Shown here piece after piece: positions 1-10,250 of a stretch of DNA of 64,000 nt. The stretch's first letter is position 1. Every line of letters starts with the position of its first letter. The position numbers and the translations under genes are program-made. A model generated the notes under the pieces. That model had not been told where the DNA came from, made no database searches, and saw only the letters and a list, made by a program, of their open reading frames with translations. This stretch comes from Bettongia penicillata ogilbyi (lineage: Eukaryota > Chordata > Mammalia > Diprotodontia > Potoroidae), in assembly GCA_023548195.1 (NCBI GenBank), contig JAJHZJ010000009.1, positions 2,275,501-2,339,500 on the forward strand, in the 5' to 3' direction.

Positions 1-124
1 ATACAAGGTCATACATCTAGGGACTTTCTGAAACTAGATTTGTCCTCAGGTCTGCCTGACTTCAGACTCAGAACTCTATCTACTGGGCCACCAAGCTACC
101 TCTATGTAAGATAAGTATTTGTAA

Positions 125-224
125 GTGTGTGTGTGTGTGTGTGTTTATGATATACATGCATATGTACACACACATACACACACACATATATATCATATGT
201 ATGTGTGTATATATACACACACAA
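125..224. repeat. TG/CA microsatellite
   Basis: A pure TG run at 125-144 is followed by mixed CA/TA steps to about 224. The purine-pyrimidine alternation could adopt Z-DNA. A reading frame through it is only repeat translation. Confidence 0.9.
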
Positions 225-691
225 ACACTCATCCTACATTCCTGCCCCTACTCTTTTCTGACTCTTCTATATATTTAACTTTTCTTTCCTTTACAAAGCT
301 GAAGCTAGGATTTGAATACTACAGCTTTGCCCCAGGTCACTGAAATTAAGAAGGCATTGAAGTAATCTGTATTCACCAACTTCCCTAGCGGCAGCTTCAT
401 AATGTTCTTTAGTCTCTACCCACTGGAGTCAGCGGAGGTCTTTTCCTGCCTCTCTATGGGGCTGTATCCCCAGATCTGTCCCTGCATTGGACCCTTGTGT
501 CCTAAGGTGTGATATTTCCCCCTACTCCCAGTATCTACTCTGTGCTTGCCCTGGGCAACAGAATTTCTAGCTATGGCACTGCTCCTCAACTAGACTATAG
601 TCATCTTGAGAGCAGGGACTCTATCTGAAATTTTCTGTTACACCCCACCCCCCCAACTGAGACTCTATAAAATGAGGCTGAGTATATCTCA
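225..691. other. Mostly unique sequence with a short L2-like piece
   Basis: No gene is seen. A short stretch near 585-625 (CATCTTGAGAGCAGGGACTC) resembles the plus-strand L2 3' region; the rest looks single-copy. Confidence 0.4.
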
Positions 692-835
692 GAATTTAAT
701 AAAGGTTTTCTTTGTGCCAAGCCTTGTGCTAGACATGGCAAATACAAATATTAGCAAATAACATGGTCCCTGCTCTGAAGTACCTTACATTCTAATGGGA
801 ACTGGAAAAGGGGATAGCAGGGGATAGCACACATG
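692..835 (-). mobile_element. L2 LINE 3' end, minus strand
   Basis: The order TTAATAAAGG, TTGTGCCAAGCCTTGTGCTAGACATGG, then GGTCCCTGCTCTGAAGTACCTTACATTCTAATGGGA is the reverse complement of the L2 3' end. It is diverged, as expected of an ancient copy. Confidence 0.6.
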
Positions 836-1154
836 TGGTACTATGGTTTTTGATGGACAAGAAGCGAGGTATAAGCCAACTTTGGAGAAAGATAAGGTAA
901 AAGTTCACTTATTATGGTCCAGGGGAGTTCCAGGGTATGTAGTCCAGGGTTTCTAAGGGAAGGAGGTGAGAATGATGACCAGGTGGTGTCTTTTTAAAAA
1001 CTCCATCCTCAAAACATATCAAAAGCAATCACAAAGCCGTTGCATGGTTACATGTGTCCATTTCTCACTCTCAACTTCCATAGCTATAGAACAAATTGAC
1101 TTAAAAATCTGATACAGGTAAAGCAATTTGGTCTGTTGTTTTTTTTTCATACAG

Positions 1155-1208
1155 ATCCATCAAAACATGCGTCAGATTTGGTCACTGGAGAATCTCCGAA
1201 AAATACAG
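1155..1208 (+). other. Exon-like 54-bp segment (candidate only)
   Basis: A polypyrimidine run ending CATACAG at 1154 is followed by 54 open nucleotides (18 codons, starting I-H-Q-N-M-R-Q-I-W) and then GT at 1209, in the order acceptor, coding, donor. The frame stays open 7 more codons to a TAA, so a terminal exon is also possible. The donor GTGTGG is weak and no neighbouring exon is seen. A chance match is at least as likely. Confidence 0.2.
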
Positions 1209-2102
1209 GTGTGGATGTGTGCTGCAAAATAAGTGGCTGAGTGTACAGCTATGGGACATCTTGAGATCCCTACACAAGCCCAGACATATATCATTCAGGT
1301 AAAGAAAATTGTGCTTAGTATTTGAATGGGTCACTTGGTAATGCTCTTTATTGCTATCATTATTGTAATTCAATTAATGATTCAAGGAGCTCTAATTTAC
1401 TCCTGCTACCAAAAAAAAAATCTATAACTTAATGTCATTTCTCCTCCAGTTTTTCTAAATTGCTACCTTTTTGATAATGTGTATATAATTACCGAATGCT
1501 CCCAATTCCACCCTGACTTCTATCCTTTCGTCTCAGCAACATCTCTGCTGTACTGTCAGGGACTGATGGGATCTTAAAAAAATTCTGTGATTGATGCAAT
1601 TAAACCTCGAGACATGACATACATTTCAACTCTTTCATTCTTTTTCTTTCTTTCTTCCCCTAAGTTTCAGAAATTAAAACAACAACGACACAAAAGCATA
1701 TTCATCGTCTCCGGTTTGTTGACAATGGATCACTGGGATGCACAGGACTCTCGTTTTGCTCACAGAACTTAATAGAACACCCACAGCAAAGTTGGAGTCA
1801 CATTGTTCTCAACAATTACTGGAGAGGCCTCCGGTTTCTCCATTTTAATTGCTCTAAGCAGGGAAGCTTTAGTCACTGTGCAACGTACCCAAGCATGTAT
1901 GGAGTTTAATGAATCATACTAAGTCTGCACTCTAAGCAATTAGGTAAATCTAGCTGTTAGTTACTGAGGCATAAAATAAATTTAATCTCTCTTCTAAAAA
2001 ATCAATTATAGTGCTGTAATGTATAATTCAATTTGGGTCATGCTACATAAATTTTCTGTTTTTAGGATGTTTTTAAACTGGTTGTTATTAGATTTTGCAA
2101 GC
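1209..2102. other. Unique sequence; candidate conserved non-coding island at about 1780-2100
   Basis: No repeat family is recognised. The 1780-2100 part is AT-rich with several homeodomain-type TAAT/AATTA motifs (for example TTTTAATTGC and GCAATTAGG) and has no obvious repeat relatives elsewhere in the window. Conservation cannot be judged from one sequence. Confidence 0.35.
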
Positions 2103-2113
2103 TGTGTGTGTAT

Positions 2114-2148
<35 letters not shown>
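2103..2148. repeat. (TG)n microsatellite
   Basis: An almost uninterrupted TG run with a few TATG or GAG interruptions at its start. Confidence 0.9.
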
Positions 2149-2224
2149 ACTTCAGTGGAGAGTGGGAAGAAGGGAGACTATAACAGAGAGCATAGATTAT
2201 TTGGGAAGCCAGTGCCTGGTTGCC

Positions 2225-2705
2225 TCAGTTGCCAGACCTGTCAATTCAATTTCTCAAACCTTTACCACGTACTTGCAACATGCACAGTCATTTGCTGGGT
2301 GCTATGTATGCTAGGTTGGGAGTGTGGGTGGACTGAAAAAACAAACAGATGAACAATGCAAAGACGTGACTCCTGTCCTTAGGGACCTTACCATCTACCT
2401 GAGAAGACAAATCCACCATATACTGAATAATTGGAGAAAAATAAAACCTACTGTCATAGGTAATGCTATTTGAGTGAGAGATGAGCTTGGAGAAGAAAGA
2501 GATGACTTAGAACTTTCTAGAGGAGGTGGCCCTTGAGCTATATTTCAAAAGATCAGTTAATTAAAGATTTAGATTAATATAGGGGACTTCAGAGTGGTAC
2601 ACCAGTATGAGCAAGGCAAAAGAGTTTGGAATGAGTATAACCTGTTCTGGAAATGAAAGGTAGACTAGACAGGATAGGGAAGGAATAGTTCCCTTATATC
2701 CAAGG
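2225..2705 (-). mobile_element. L2 LINE 3' region, minus strand, diverged
   Basis: The order of landmarks follows minus-strand L2: CACAGTCATTTGCTGGGTGCTATG, GACTCCTGTCCTTAGGGACCTTACCATCTACC, GAGGAGGTGGCCCTTGAGCTAT, then a stretch resembling the group around AGGCATGGGGGACAGCC. Confidence 0.5.
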
Positions 2706-2728
2706 ACTAGACCATAAGATCTTTATGT

Positions 2729-2908
2729 TGCTTGTCCTTCATTCTCGAAGAGGACCATGATGTCAGGAAAGTGGTGCTATGACTTCTAAGTGAATTAAAT
2801 TTAAGTGAGGGAGGGCTACACAAAGTCACCAGCCTTACTTTCTCCTCCAGAGCCATCTGGGTCCAGTGGCAAGATACAGATCAGGACTGCTAGAAATGGC
2901 CCCATAGG
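2729..2908 (-). mobile_element. Tail-B SINE fragment, minus strand
   Basis: It begins TTGTCCTTCATTCTCGAAG and continues AGGACCATGATGTCAGG, then GAGGGAGGGCTACACAAAGTCACCAGCC and CAGAGCCATCTGGGTCCAGTGGC. The same order recurs at 15110, 24866 (opposite strand), 29445 (opposite strand) and 58868. The tRNA-like head is absent, so this is a 5'-truncated copy. Confidence 0.7.
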
Positions 2909-3084
2909 ATCCTTAAAAGCAGGAAGGAAGTCTTAGGTCTATGTTCAAATAATGCATGACGCAAGGCTGGGTAGCTATTAGATGTTACATAAATAAAAAC
3001 TGAATTGAATAGTGATAGGTTGTGTTACTGTCTTGTTCACATGGGCCCATGCTCTGGAGAGCTATGAAGCCCAACCCTGCCTTG

Positions 3085-3411
3085 GTCAGTGATTTCATCA
3101 GTTCTTATGATTTCAACATCATTTCTATGTAGACAACTATGAAATCTACTTATCCAGCCCATGCCTCTCTCCTGAGTGATACTCACACAGCACTAGCCAC
3201 TTTCTGGATACCTCCACCTAGAAATCCCATTAGCATCTGAAACTTAGCATGTCCAAAAGAAAACATTATTTTTAACTGCCACTTCCCACCACCCAACTCC
3301 CTGATTTCTGTCAAAGTCATTGATGTACTTCTAGACATCGCCACCTCTTTGCTTTCCCTCTCACCACTACCCTACTCCTAATCAGTTGTGCTATTTTTAT
3401 TTTTTTCTGGC
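3085..3411 (+). mobile_element. L2 LINE, plus strand, left flank of the half-L1 insertion
   Basis: Landmarks such as AAACTTAGCATGTCCAAAAGAAAAC and CCCACCACCCAACTCCCTGATTTCTG are typical of the L2 3' half. The copy is interrupted at 3411/3429 by the ORF1-only LINE-1; L2-type text resumes at about 6480. Confidence 0.6.
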
Positions 3412-3428
3412 ATTAATAGACATTTTTA
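3412..3428. repeat. Target-site duplication, left copy
   Basis: The 17-bp string attaatagacattttta is repeated without mismatch at 6265-6281, exactly bracketing the element between them. Confidence 0.93.
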
Positions 3429-4274
3429 TTTATTTATTTTTTATTTTTTTAAATATAAATTTATTTATTTAACTTTTTACATTCATTTTCACAAAATTTT
3501 GGGTTCCAAATTTTCTCCCCATTTATCCCCTCCCCCCACCCCAATACACCGAACATTCTAATTTTCCCTATCTCCAATCTGCCCTCTCTTCTGTCATTCC
3601 TCCCTTCTCTTGTCCCCATCTTCTCTTTTGTCCTGTAGGGCCAGATGACTTTCTATTCCCCATTAACTGTATTTCTTATTTCCTAGTAGCAAGAACAATA
3701 CTAAACAGTTGTTCCTAAAACTTTGAGTTCCCAATTCTCCCCATCCCTCCCTCCCCACCCATTCCCTTTGGGAAGGCAGGCAATTCAATATAGGCCCTAT
3801 CTGTGTAGTTTTGCAAATGACTTTGATAATAGTCATGTTGCGTAAGACTAACTGTATTTCCCTCCATCCTATCCTGCCCCCCCATTGGTTCTATTCTGTC
3901 TTTTGATCCTGTCCCTCCCCAAGAGTGTTGACTTCAAATTGTTCCCTCCTCCCATTGCCCTCCCTCCCATCATTCCCCCCACCCTGCTTATCTCCTTCTC
4001 CCCTACTTTCCTGTATTGTAAGACAGGTTTTCATACCAAAATGAGTGTACATTTTACTACTTCCTTTAGTCGAATATGATGAGGGTAAACTTCATGTTTT
4101 TTTTCTCATCTCTCCTCTTTTTCCCTCCACTAAAGAGTCTCCTGCTTGCCTTTTGCATGAGATATAATTAACCCCATTCCATTTCACCCTCTTTCCTCCC
4201 ACTACATTTCTCTCTCACCGTTTACCTTAATTTCTTTTAAGATATGGTCCCATCCTACTCAATTCACTCTATGC

Positions 4275-4357
4275 TCTCTGTCTCTGTATGTGTGTGCATG
4301 TGTGTATGTGTGTGCGCACGCACGTGTGTACATGCGTGTGTGTGTATGTGTGTGTGG
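4275..4357. repeat. TG/CA microsatellite inside the half-L1 3'UTR
   Basis: TG-rich with interspersed GCGCACGCACG. The 44-kb copy has a TATATACATATATAGAG tract at the equivalent place, so the site seems prone to dinucleotide expansion. Confidence 0.85.
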
Positions 4358-4490
4358 TCCCACCAACTACCCACATACTGAAAAGTTTTAAGAGTTACAA
4401 ATATTGTCTTTCCATGTAGGAATGTAAAGAGTTCACCTTTGGTAAGTCCCTTATGACTTCTCTTTGCTGTTTACTTTTTCATGCTTCTTC

Positions 4491-5593
4491 TCATTCTTGT
4501 GTTTGAAAGTCAAATTTTCTTTTCAGCTCTGGTCTTTTCATCAAGAATGCTTTAAAGTCCTCTGTTTCATTGAAAGACTATATTTTCCTCTGGAGTATTA
4601 TTATACTCAGTTTTGCTGGGTAGGTGATTCTTGCTTTGAGTCCTAGTTCCTTTGACTTCTGGAATATCCTATTTCACACCCTTCAATCCCTTAATGTAGA
4701 AGCTGCTAGATCTTGTGTTATCCTGATTGTATTTCCACAATACTGGAATTGTTTCTTTCTAGCTGCTTACAAGATTTTCTCCTTGACCTGGGAATTCTGG
4801 AATTTGGCCACAATGTTCCTAGGAGTTTCTCTTTCTGGATCTCTTTCAGGTGGTGATCGATGGATTCCTTCAATACTTATTTTGCCCTCTGGTTCTAGAA
4901 TGTCAGGGCAGTTTTCCTTGATAATTTCATGAAAGATGATGTCTAGGCTCTTTTTTTGATCATGGCTTTCAGGTAGTCCCATAATTTTTAAATTGTCTCT
5001 CCTGGATCTATTTTCCAGGTCAATTGTTTTTCCCATGAGATATTTCACATTCTCTTCCATTTTTTCATTCTTTTGGTTTTGTTTGGTGATTTCTTGGTTT
5101 CTCAGAAAGTCATTAGACTCCATCTGTTCCATTCTAATTTTGAGAGAACTATTTTCTTCAGTGAGCTTTTGAACCTCTTTTTCCATGTGGCTAATTCTGC
5201 TTTTGCAAGCATTCTTCTCCTCATTGGCTTTTTGAATCTCTTTTTCCAATTGAGTGAGCCTATTTTTCAAGGTGTTATTTTCTTCAGCATTTTTTTGGGT
5301 CTCCTTTACCAAGGTATTGACCCATTTTTCATGCTTTCCTTGCATCTCTCTCATTTCTCTTCCCAGTTTTTCCTCCACCTGTCTAACTTGATTTTCAAAA
5401 TCCTTTTTGAACTCTTTCATGGCCTGAGCCCATTGGATGTCTATTTCTGGTGTTTGGGGTACAGAGGCCTTGACTTCTATGTCTTTCTCTGATGGTAAGC
5501 ATTGTTCCTCACCATCAGAAATGAAAGGGGAAACATCTGTTCACCAAGAAAGTAGCCTTCTATGGTCTTATTTTTCTTCCCTTTTCTGGGCAT
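4491..5593 (-). pseudogene. LINE-1 ORF1 protein, degraded
   Basis: The start ATG (5593-5591) opens with MPRKGKKNKTIEGYF. One frameshift near 5520-5530 moves it into the main open frame, which runs to a stop at 4764-4766. The intact part holds a coiled coil with heptad leucines and many E/K residues (e.g. LTQLEKEIQKANEEKNA), then the RNA-recognition-type domain (NLKIMGLPES, then TPRNIVAKFQNSQVKEKIL). Beyond the stop the same frame continues for the C-terminal domain (RITYPAKLS, then LKRKFDFQTQE) with four in-frame stops in all, ending at 4491. Total length is about 367 codons, normal for ORF1p. The protein normally binds LINE-1 RNA as a trimer. This copy cannot make the full product. Confidence 0.85.
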
Positions 5594-6264
5594 TTTCGCA
5601 GCCAGTTACTTGACTTCTGAGATTCCTCTCCATCCCTGCCTAGATCCACCCAGCTAGTGCTTGGGATCTGAGATTCAAATGCTGCTCCCCAGCCTCAGAA
5701 CTTTCAGCAGAGGGCGGGCATGCTATTCAATGTGAGCTAAAGTTCTAGTGCTCAGGTGGGGGCAGGGCTGCCTCCCAGGCTCAATTCCCTCAGGGGCTTT
5801 ATGCAGAGATCTTTAGTAATGGATCTGAGGTCCTGTCTGCTCCGGGAGCGCCGCTGCCTCTGCCACTGCCTCTACCGCTGCCTCCCAAGGGGGCCTGGGT
5901 TATGGAGACACCCTGCTCCCCTCTCAGGCAGCCCAGAAGTCTCTCTCATTGATCTGTAGTGCCTGTTGGTTGAGGGATCTTTGTGGCCACTGGAGGTTCC
6001 GTCCCTGAGGTCTGCTTGGATCTGCTCCTCTGGGGCCGTACGGCCAGGGAAGGGCAGGGCTGGGCTCCGCTGTCCGGTGAGCGATGGACCTTTGGGGTCA
6101 CTTTTTCAGGGCTCTCTGGAACAGAAATCTCCTCCACTGCGTTGCTGTGCAGCTTGCACTGCTCCAGAATTTGTGGGGAGTTCTTTTTACAGAAAATTTA
6201 TGGGCTGTCTGTTTGGAGCTAGCATATGTGAGTCTTTCTACTCCGCCATCTTGGCTCCTCCCCC
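5594..6264 (-). promoter_or_regulatory. Half-L1 5'UTR (presumed internal promoter)
   Basis: GC-rich compared with its surroundings, with several CpGs (for example near 5840-5890 and 6020-6080), which fits a LINE-1 type internal promoter. Activity is inferred from the family. Chance open frames on both strands here are not supported as genes. Confidence 0.6.
6241..6255 (-). promoter_or_regulatory. YY1-like site at the element's 5' end
   Basis: The minus strand reads GCCAAGATGGCGGAG about 10 bp inside the element. The core AAGATGGC matches the YY1 motif known to set the start site in primate LINE-1. In the 44-kb copy the equivalent is GCCAAGATGATGGAG, where the motif is damaged. Confidence 0.55.
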
Positions 6265-6281
6265 ATTAATAGACATTTTTA
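6265..6281. repeat. Target-site duplication, right copy
   Basis: Identical over 17 bp to 3412-3428 and directly abutting the 5' end of the half-L1. The perfect match suggests a fairly recent insertion or a lucky lack of mutation. Confidence 0.93.
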
Positions 6282-6479
6282 CTGCTGAAACTCCTCAGTA
6301 TGAGATTATAAGCGCTCCAAAATTCTGATACATTCTTCATGCTTCCCCTATGGTTTATATTCTAAGACACGCTGCCCAGACCTTGAAAGCTGCAAAGGAC
6401 TTAGCCTTTTCCCTGGAAAATGGAAGTGAACTTCATTCATTCAGCTTGAGCTTGAGGCTCAGGTGAGTTGTTCTATTTT

Positions 6480-7150
6480 TATCTCTCTCACTTCTGTCTC
6501 CTCTCCCATTACAAAACTCTCATCACCTCTCATCTGGATTAAGTAATAACTTACTAATTGTTCTTCCAGACTCCATTATCTCCCTTCTTTAATTTATCCA
6601 ACACACAACTGACAAATTAATATTTCTAAAGATTGACCTGGTCATGTTAACCCTACTTTAAGAAATTTCAGTGGTTCTCTATAGTTTCTAATATCAATAA
6701 AAACTTACTATCTGACTTTTAAAGCCCTTCACCATCTCACTGCAATCTCTTTTCAGACTAATTTCACATCACTCCCATCGACAAATCCTGTATTTCAGCC
6801 AAACTGGCCTACTTGATAGAATAGTGGAACAATCTCCCACCTCCATACCTTTCCACAGGCCATACTCCACTCCTGGAGTACTACTACTCTTGGAATTCCT
6901 ATTCACTTCAAGGCTTATATTAAGTTCCATCTCCTTAAAGATGCCTTTCCTAATAAGTCTAGCTGTTAGTATTTCCCCACTCCCTACAGAAATAATTTTG
7001 CATTTATTTTGCATTATTTAGTATTTAATTATCTGTGGTTTTCTCCAGGAAAAAATTTCTTGATGAAAATGATTTTTTTTTATCTTCATGTCACCACCAC
7101 ATAAGCATGGGGCGTAGCATGTAACACATGCTTAATAAATGATATTGAAT
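6480..7150 (+). mobile_element. L2 LINE 3' region, plus strand
   Basis: Landmarks in L2 order: TTTCTAAAGATTGACCTGGTCATG, CTTTTAAAGCCCTTCACCATCTCAC, TTTCAGCCAAACTGGCCTAC, and the 3' end ATGGGGCGTAGCATGTAACACATGCTTAATAAATG. It may continue the L2 copy left of the half-L1. The stretch 6282-6470 between them is unrecognised. Confidence 0.75.
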
Positions 7151-7217
7151 GGAATTGCTAAGGTGTATGGAAACAAAAGGAGAAGTTCCCAGTGAACAGA
7201 TGCTCTGATGAGAAGAA

Positions 7218-7470
7218 TTTTAGATTTCTAGTTGGAAGGGACATCACATCCAAGCCCTTTACTCGACAGTGAAGAAAGTGAATTTCAAAGAAGTCAAATG
7301 ATTCCTCTAGGGCCTCACAAGTAGCAAATGATAGAGGCAGGATTTGAATACACAGCCTTTGACACTAAATACAATGCTTTTTCCTTGTACAACCTTAATG
7401 GATTGCAGCACCTACTACAGTGAACCAGTTAAAGTAGGAGCTCAATAAATATTTGTTAAAGGATTAAATC
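7218..7470 (-). mobile_element. CORE-SINE with CR1/L3-like end, diverged
   Basis: TAGATTTCTAGTTGGAAGGGACATC, then ACTCGACAGTGAAGAAAGTG and a TTGAATACACAGCC..AATGCTTTTTC segment follow the reverse complement of a MIR-like SINE. A short LINE/MIR 3' end (GGAGCTCAATAAATATTTG) on the plus strand follows at about 7405-7470. Confidence 0.5.
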
Positions 7471-8329
7471 AATCAATTGAGGGTACATTGTTTCAGACCT
7501 GGCTTTTCCTTCTGATAGCGTGTAGCTGTAGAAGTCAGAAAACTTCATAGGATACTAAGGCTATCCAGCATGCAAGGCTAACAACCTCCACAAATGGTTC
7601 TGTATATCTCTTTCTTTTTGGCCTTCAGAAAGCTTTACTTCTTAACCCCCACCATCACCTGCCCATTTGATTTTGCTAATGGAGTTCTTAGGAAAAATTA
7701 CACACTGTTACACTTCCTGCTAATCTTCTTGCCACCATCATGGTCCCAAACATTATTAAAATGCTTAAGATTCCATCCCCAGCTGTCATTTCCCAATTTT
7801 CAGGCTTCCCGGGGATGCTTAGCAGAGTGATATGTCAAAGTACCTACCTAGCCATCCATTACCTTAAGGCTGAATTAGAAGTCAGTCTTGGGACTCAGAG
7901 TCATATAGACTTACACATGAAAATACATATCAATGTATTTATAAGCAGCATGGTGGAATGGAGAGGACTCTCCTGGGAGACCAGAATCAAGGGCTATGTT
8001 TGGGGAAATCATATCACTTGTCCTAATGTATCTGCAGTTTCATCTGTAAAATAAGTGGGTAGATTTCCATTTTTAAGTTCTACTTCATCTCTACTATATT
8101 CTGACTCTATGCCATTGAATATGTGTGCATATGGGTTCATCTTTTATAATTGTTAGAAAATGACAAGTGGTGTTTGGAAGTTGTAGAGCCAAAGTGCACA
8201 TAGCATTTCCATCTAATAAGCCTTGTGTTGTTCAGTGCCATCAGTTTACTCACTCTGCAGAACCTAAGGGTCATAAAAAATTTTCTAAACTGGAGTGTGT
8301 GAACTATCTTCCACAAAATGCTTCCCATA
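7471..8329. other. No recognised feature
   Basis: Apparently unique sequence. Open frames at 7594-8054 have no recognisable domains, start contexts or codon bias. A weak MIR-like stretch near 7950-8090 (GGTGGAATGGAGAGGACTCTCC, then TTTCATCTGTAAAATAAG) is plausible. Confidence 0.35.
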
Positions 8330-8740
8330 AGAAAATAAGTCTTTAATTAGCAGAACATCTCACACAGCTGAAGCACAATTGTCACAGATACATGCGCAGG
8401 GACATTAATTATTCACTGAATTTGCACATGCATGATTTATGGTCTTTTAACTTTAAAGAGAAGAAGAAAAGAATTGGTTTCTATTTTATGTCTTCTTAGA
8501 GCCACACTGAATGGATCAACTTAGGAGAGATACCACGGACAGCACCGATATGTTTTCTGAGCTTGATGTCCCTTTTGAAGATTTTTAGGTTATATTGTCC
8601 TCAATGAAACATCATGTGTTTCCTGAGGACTTATGATGCCCTTATGCTATGATGGGCACATAGATGGATAACATATCATTCCTTCCTTGTGGGCAGCATG
8701 TCAATTCATCCAATATCCTTAATTCACATGTGATTTGTGA
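8330..8740. other. Unique island, candidate regulatory element
   Basis: Repeat-free and AT-rich with clustered motifs (TTTAATTAGC, ATTAATTATTCAC, GCACATGCATGATTTATG). A 26-codon ATG frame at 8511-8588 (acidic end ...FSELDVPFEDF) follows a T-rich stretch ending TCTTCTTAG, but nothing else supports a gene. Confidence 0.3.
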
Positions 8741-8749
8741 TGTGTTCAC

Positions 8750-9100
8750 AGACAGCAATTTAGTGGCAGAAACCCAGGTCTCCTAACTCTTATTCAGTGC
8801 TCTTTTTACTAGGCTAAGGAATCAGAAAATGAATGGAATTAAGCTCCTACTAGCACTTAGATGCTGTGGAGAGATGAAAGGGAGTATATGCTCCTTGCTC
8901 ACCATCTACCTGGGCATACAAAGCTAACATGCACAAAGAGCCAAATAATGATAGACAATAACACAAAATTGTCTCTATATATTATATGATTAAGAATTAG
9001 ATAAGTAACATAATAGTGATGCACAATAAGAAATGTAATAGTATTTATATAGAGTTTTAGAATTTACAAAGCACTTTACGTATAGTTCTGGGGAATTCTG
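8750..9100 (-). mobile_element. MIR-type SINE remnants
   Basis: At 8757-8817 GGCAGAAACCCAGGTCTCC and CAGTGCTCTTTTTACTAGGC match a reversed MIR head. At 9040-9085 TTTACAAAGCACTTTACGTAT matches a reversed MIR3 tail. Both are short and diverged. Confidence 0.45.
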
Positions 9101-9589
9101 CTTTGATGAACCCATCTATCTCTGAAATCCAATGGCTTTATGATAGGGGTTTTGGGTTCTAGTCCTTCCTTTCCATTCTGCAACATCTTGTTCCCCTCTA
9201 CCTCTCCATCCATCTAAACACTATTTACACGGAAGGGAGAAGATACATACTTGAAGCTCTAGATTGAATTCGACCCTCACAAAAGAATCTTCTTTAACTC
9301 CCCCCAGTTCACAATGAATCTCTTTCCAGTAATTATGATAACAATGATAACTCACCTTACTATAGTATGTTTTCTCAGAACACCCCTGAGGGAAGCTGCA
9401 CAAGTATTATTAAGTTCATTCCTCAATGTCTAGTTAAGGAAACTGAGACCCAGATCCACCATGGCTCCCTGGCCATTTCTCAGTTATCTTCCTTCCCTCC
9501 AGTCCCCATTTCTGATCCAGCACTTCTGATCCAGCACTCCAGCTCCCATCCTGGCACTCTGGACTATTGATGGTGAGAATTCATCATAG

Positions 9590-9945
9590 TTAGCCCAAAC
9601 CAGACCCTCCACAGACATCTTCATGTGCCATGCACATACCCATCCTTCTTCCATTATGACCTTTGCCTTCCATTTCTTGCTTTGGGAACAGTAATCAAGT
9701 CAACTCTACCCATATGGGAAAGGATGTGTCCCATGACTCTACTCATAATCCCTTGGAATTCATAACCAAACTATCTTTCCCCAGCTATTATTCCCCTATA
9801 TAGTCTGTTATCCTTTATGAGAATATAAGCTACTCGAGGTCAGGGACTATCTTGGTCTTATTATGATAACAATGATAATTATGGTTATGATAAATAGTAG
9901 TGTATCTTCAGCACTTAGTACATTGCCTAGTACTTAATAAATGCT
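9590..9945 (+). mobile_element. L2 LINE 3' end, plus strand
   Basis: GAGAATATAAGCTACTCGAGGTCAGGGACTATCTTGG, then CAGCACTTAGTACATTGCCTAGTACTTAATAAATGC is the L2 3' end. The upstream part (CATGACTCTACTCATAATCCC) is weaker. Confidence 0.7.
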
Positions 9946-10084
9946 TTTTTCATACATCCATTAATTTATTCATTTATTGCTCCTTTCATTTTCATTCTCA
10001 CTCCAAGTCCCACTCTCTACTATGCCATGCTGCTTTTGCTCCCTCTTGCCTCTATTGTCTGCATTTTCATATAATATTCATATA

Positions 10085-10250
10085 CTGCCTTGAACTGTTC
10101 ATTTTCTTTTCTTATGAGTATTATTTTATTTTAACAACTTAACTCTAAGTTCTTTGATGACATATATATCTTGTATGTTTTTGTATTCCCAATGGGGCCT
10201 TCCACCTAGGAAGCATTCAATAAATATTCGGTGATTAGTTTATTCATGGA
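10085..10250 (+). mobile_element. L2 LINE 3' end fragment, plus strand
   Basis: ACTCTAAGTTCTTTGATGACATATATATCTTG..TTTGTATTCCC and AGGAAGCATTCAATAAATATTC follow the L2 3' order. Confidence 0.6.

Larger units (their letters stand above)
3429..6264 (-). mobile_element. ORF1-only LINE-1 (half-L1 / HAL1-type), full length
   Basis: A 2.84-kb minus-strand element with perfect 17-bp target duplications. On its own strand the order is: 5' end GGGGAGGAGCCAAGATGGCGG (6264), GC-rich 5'UTR (to about 5594), a degraded ORF1 (5593-4491), then directly a 3'UTR with G-rich purine tracts (near 3960-3760) ending GGGAGAAAATTTGGAACCC..AAAATTTTGTG and an A-rich tail (3429-3470). ORF2, which a normal LINE-1 needs for endonuclease and reverse transcriptase, is absent. 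The same layout recurs at 44088-46440, so this is probably a family trait rather than a deletion. HAL1 elements are known to use LINE-1 ORF2 protein in trans. Confidence 0.85.

Noticed and set aside
4767..5420. 217-codon minus-strand open frame as a host gene
   Set aside because: Its coiled coil and RNA-binding domain are LINE-1 ORF1, and it lies within a retroelement bordered by target duplications.
5756..6328. Overlapping open frames on both strands, up to 120 codons
   Set aside because: They lie in the GC-rich 5'UTR of the half-L1 and run past its border; overlap in several frames is a composition effect.
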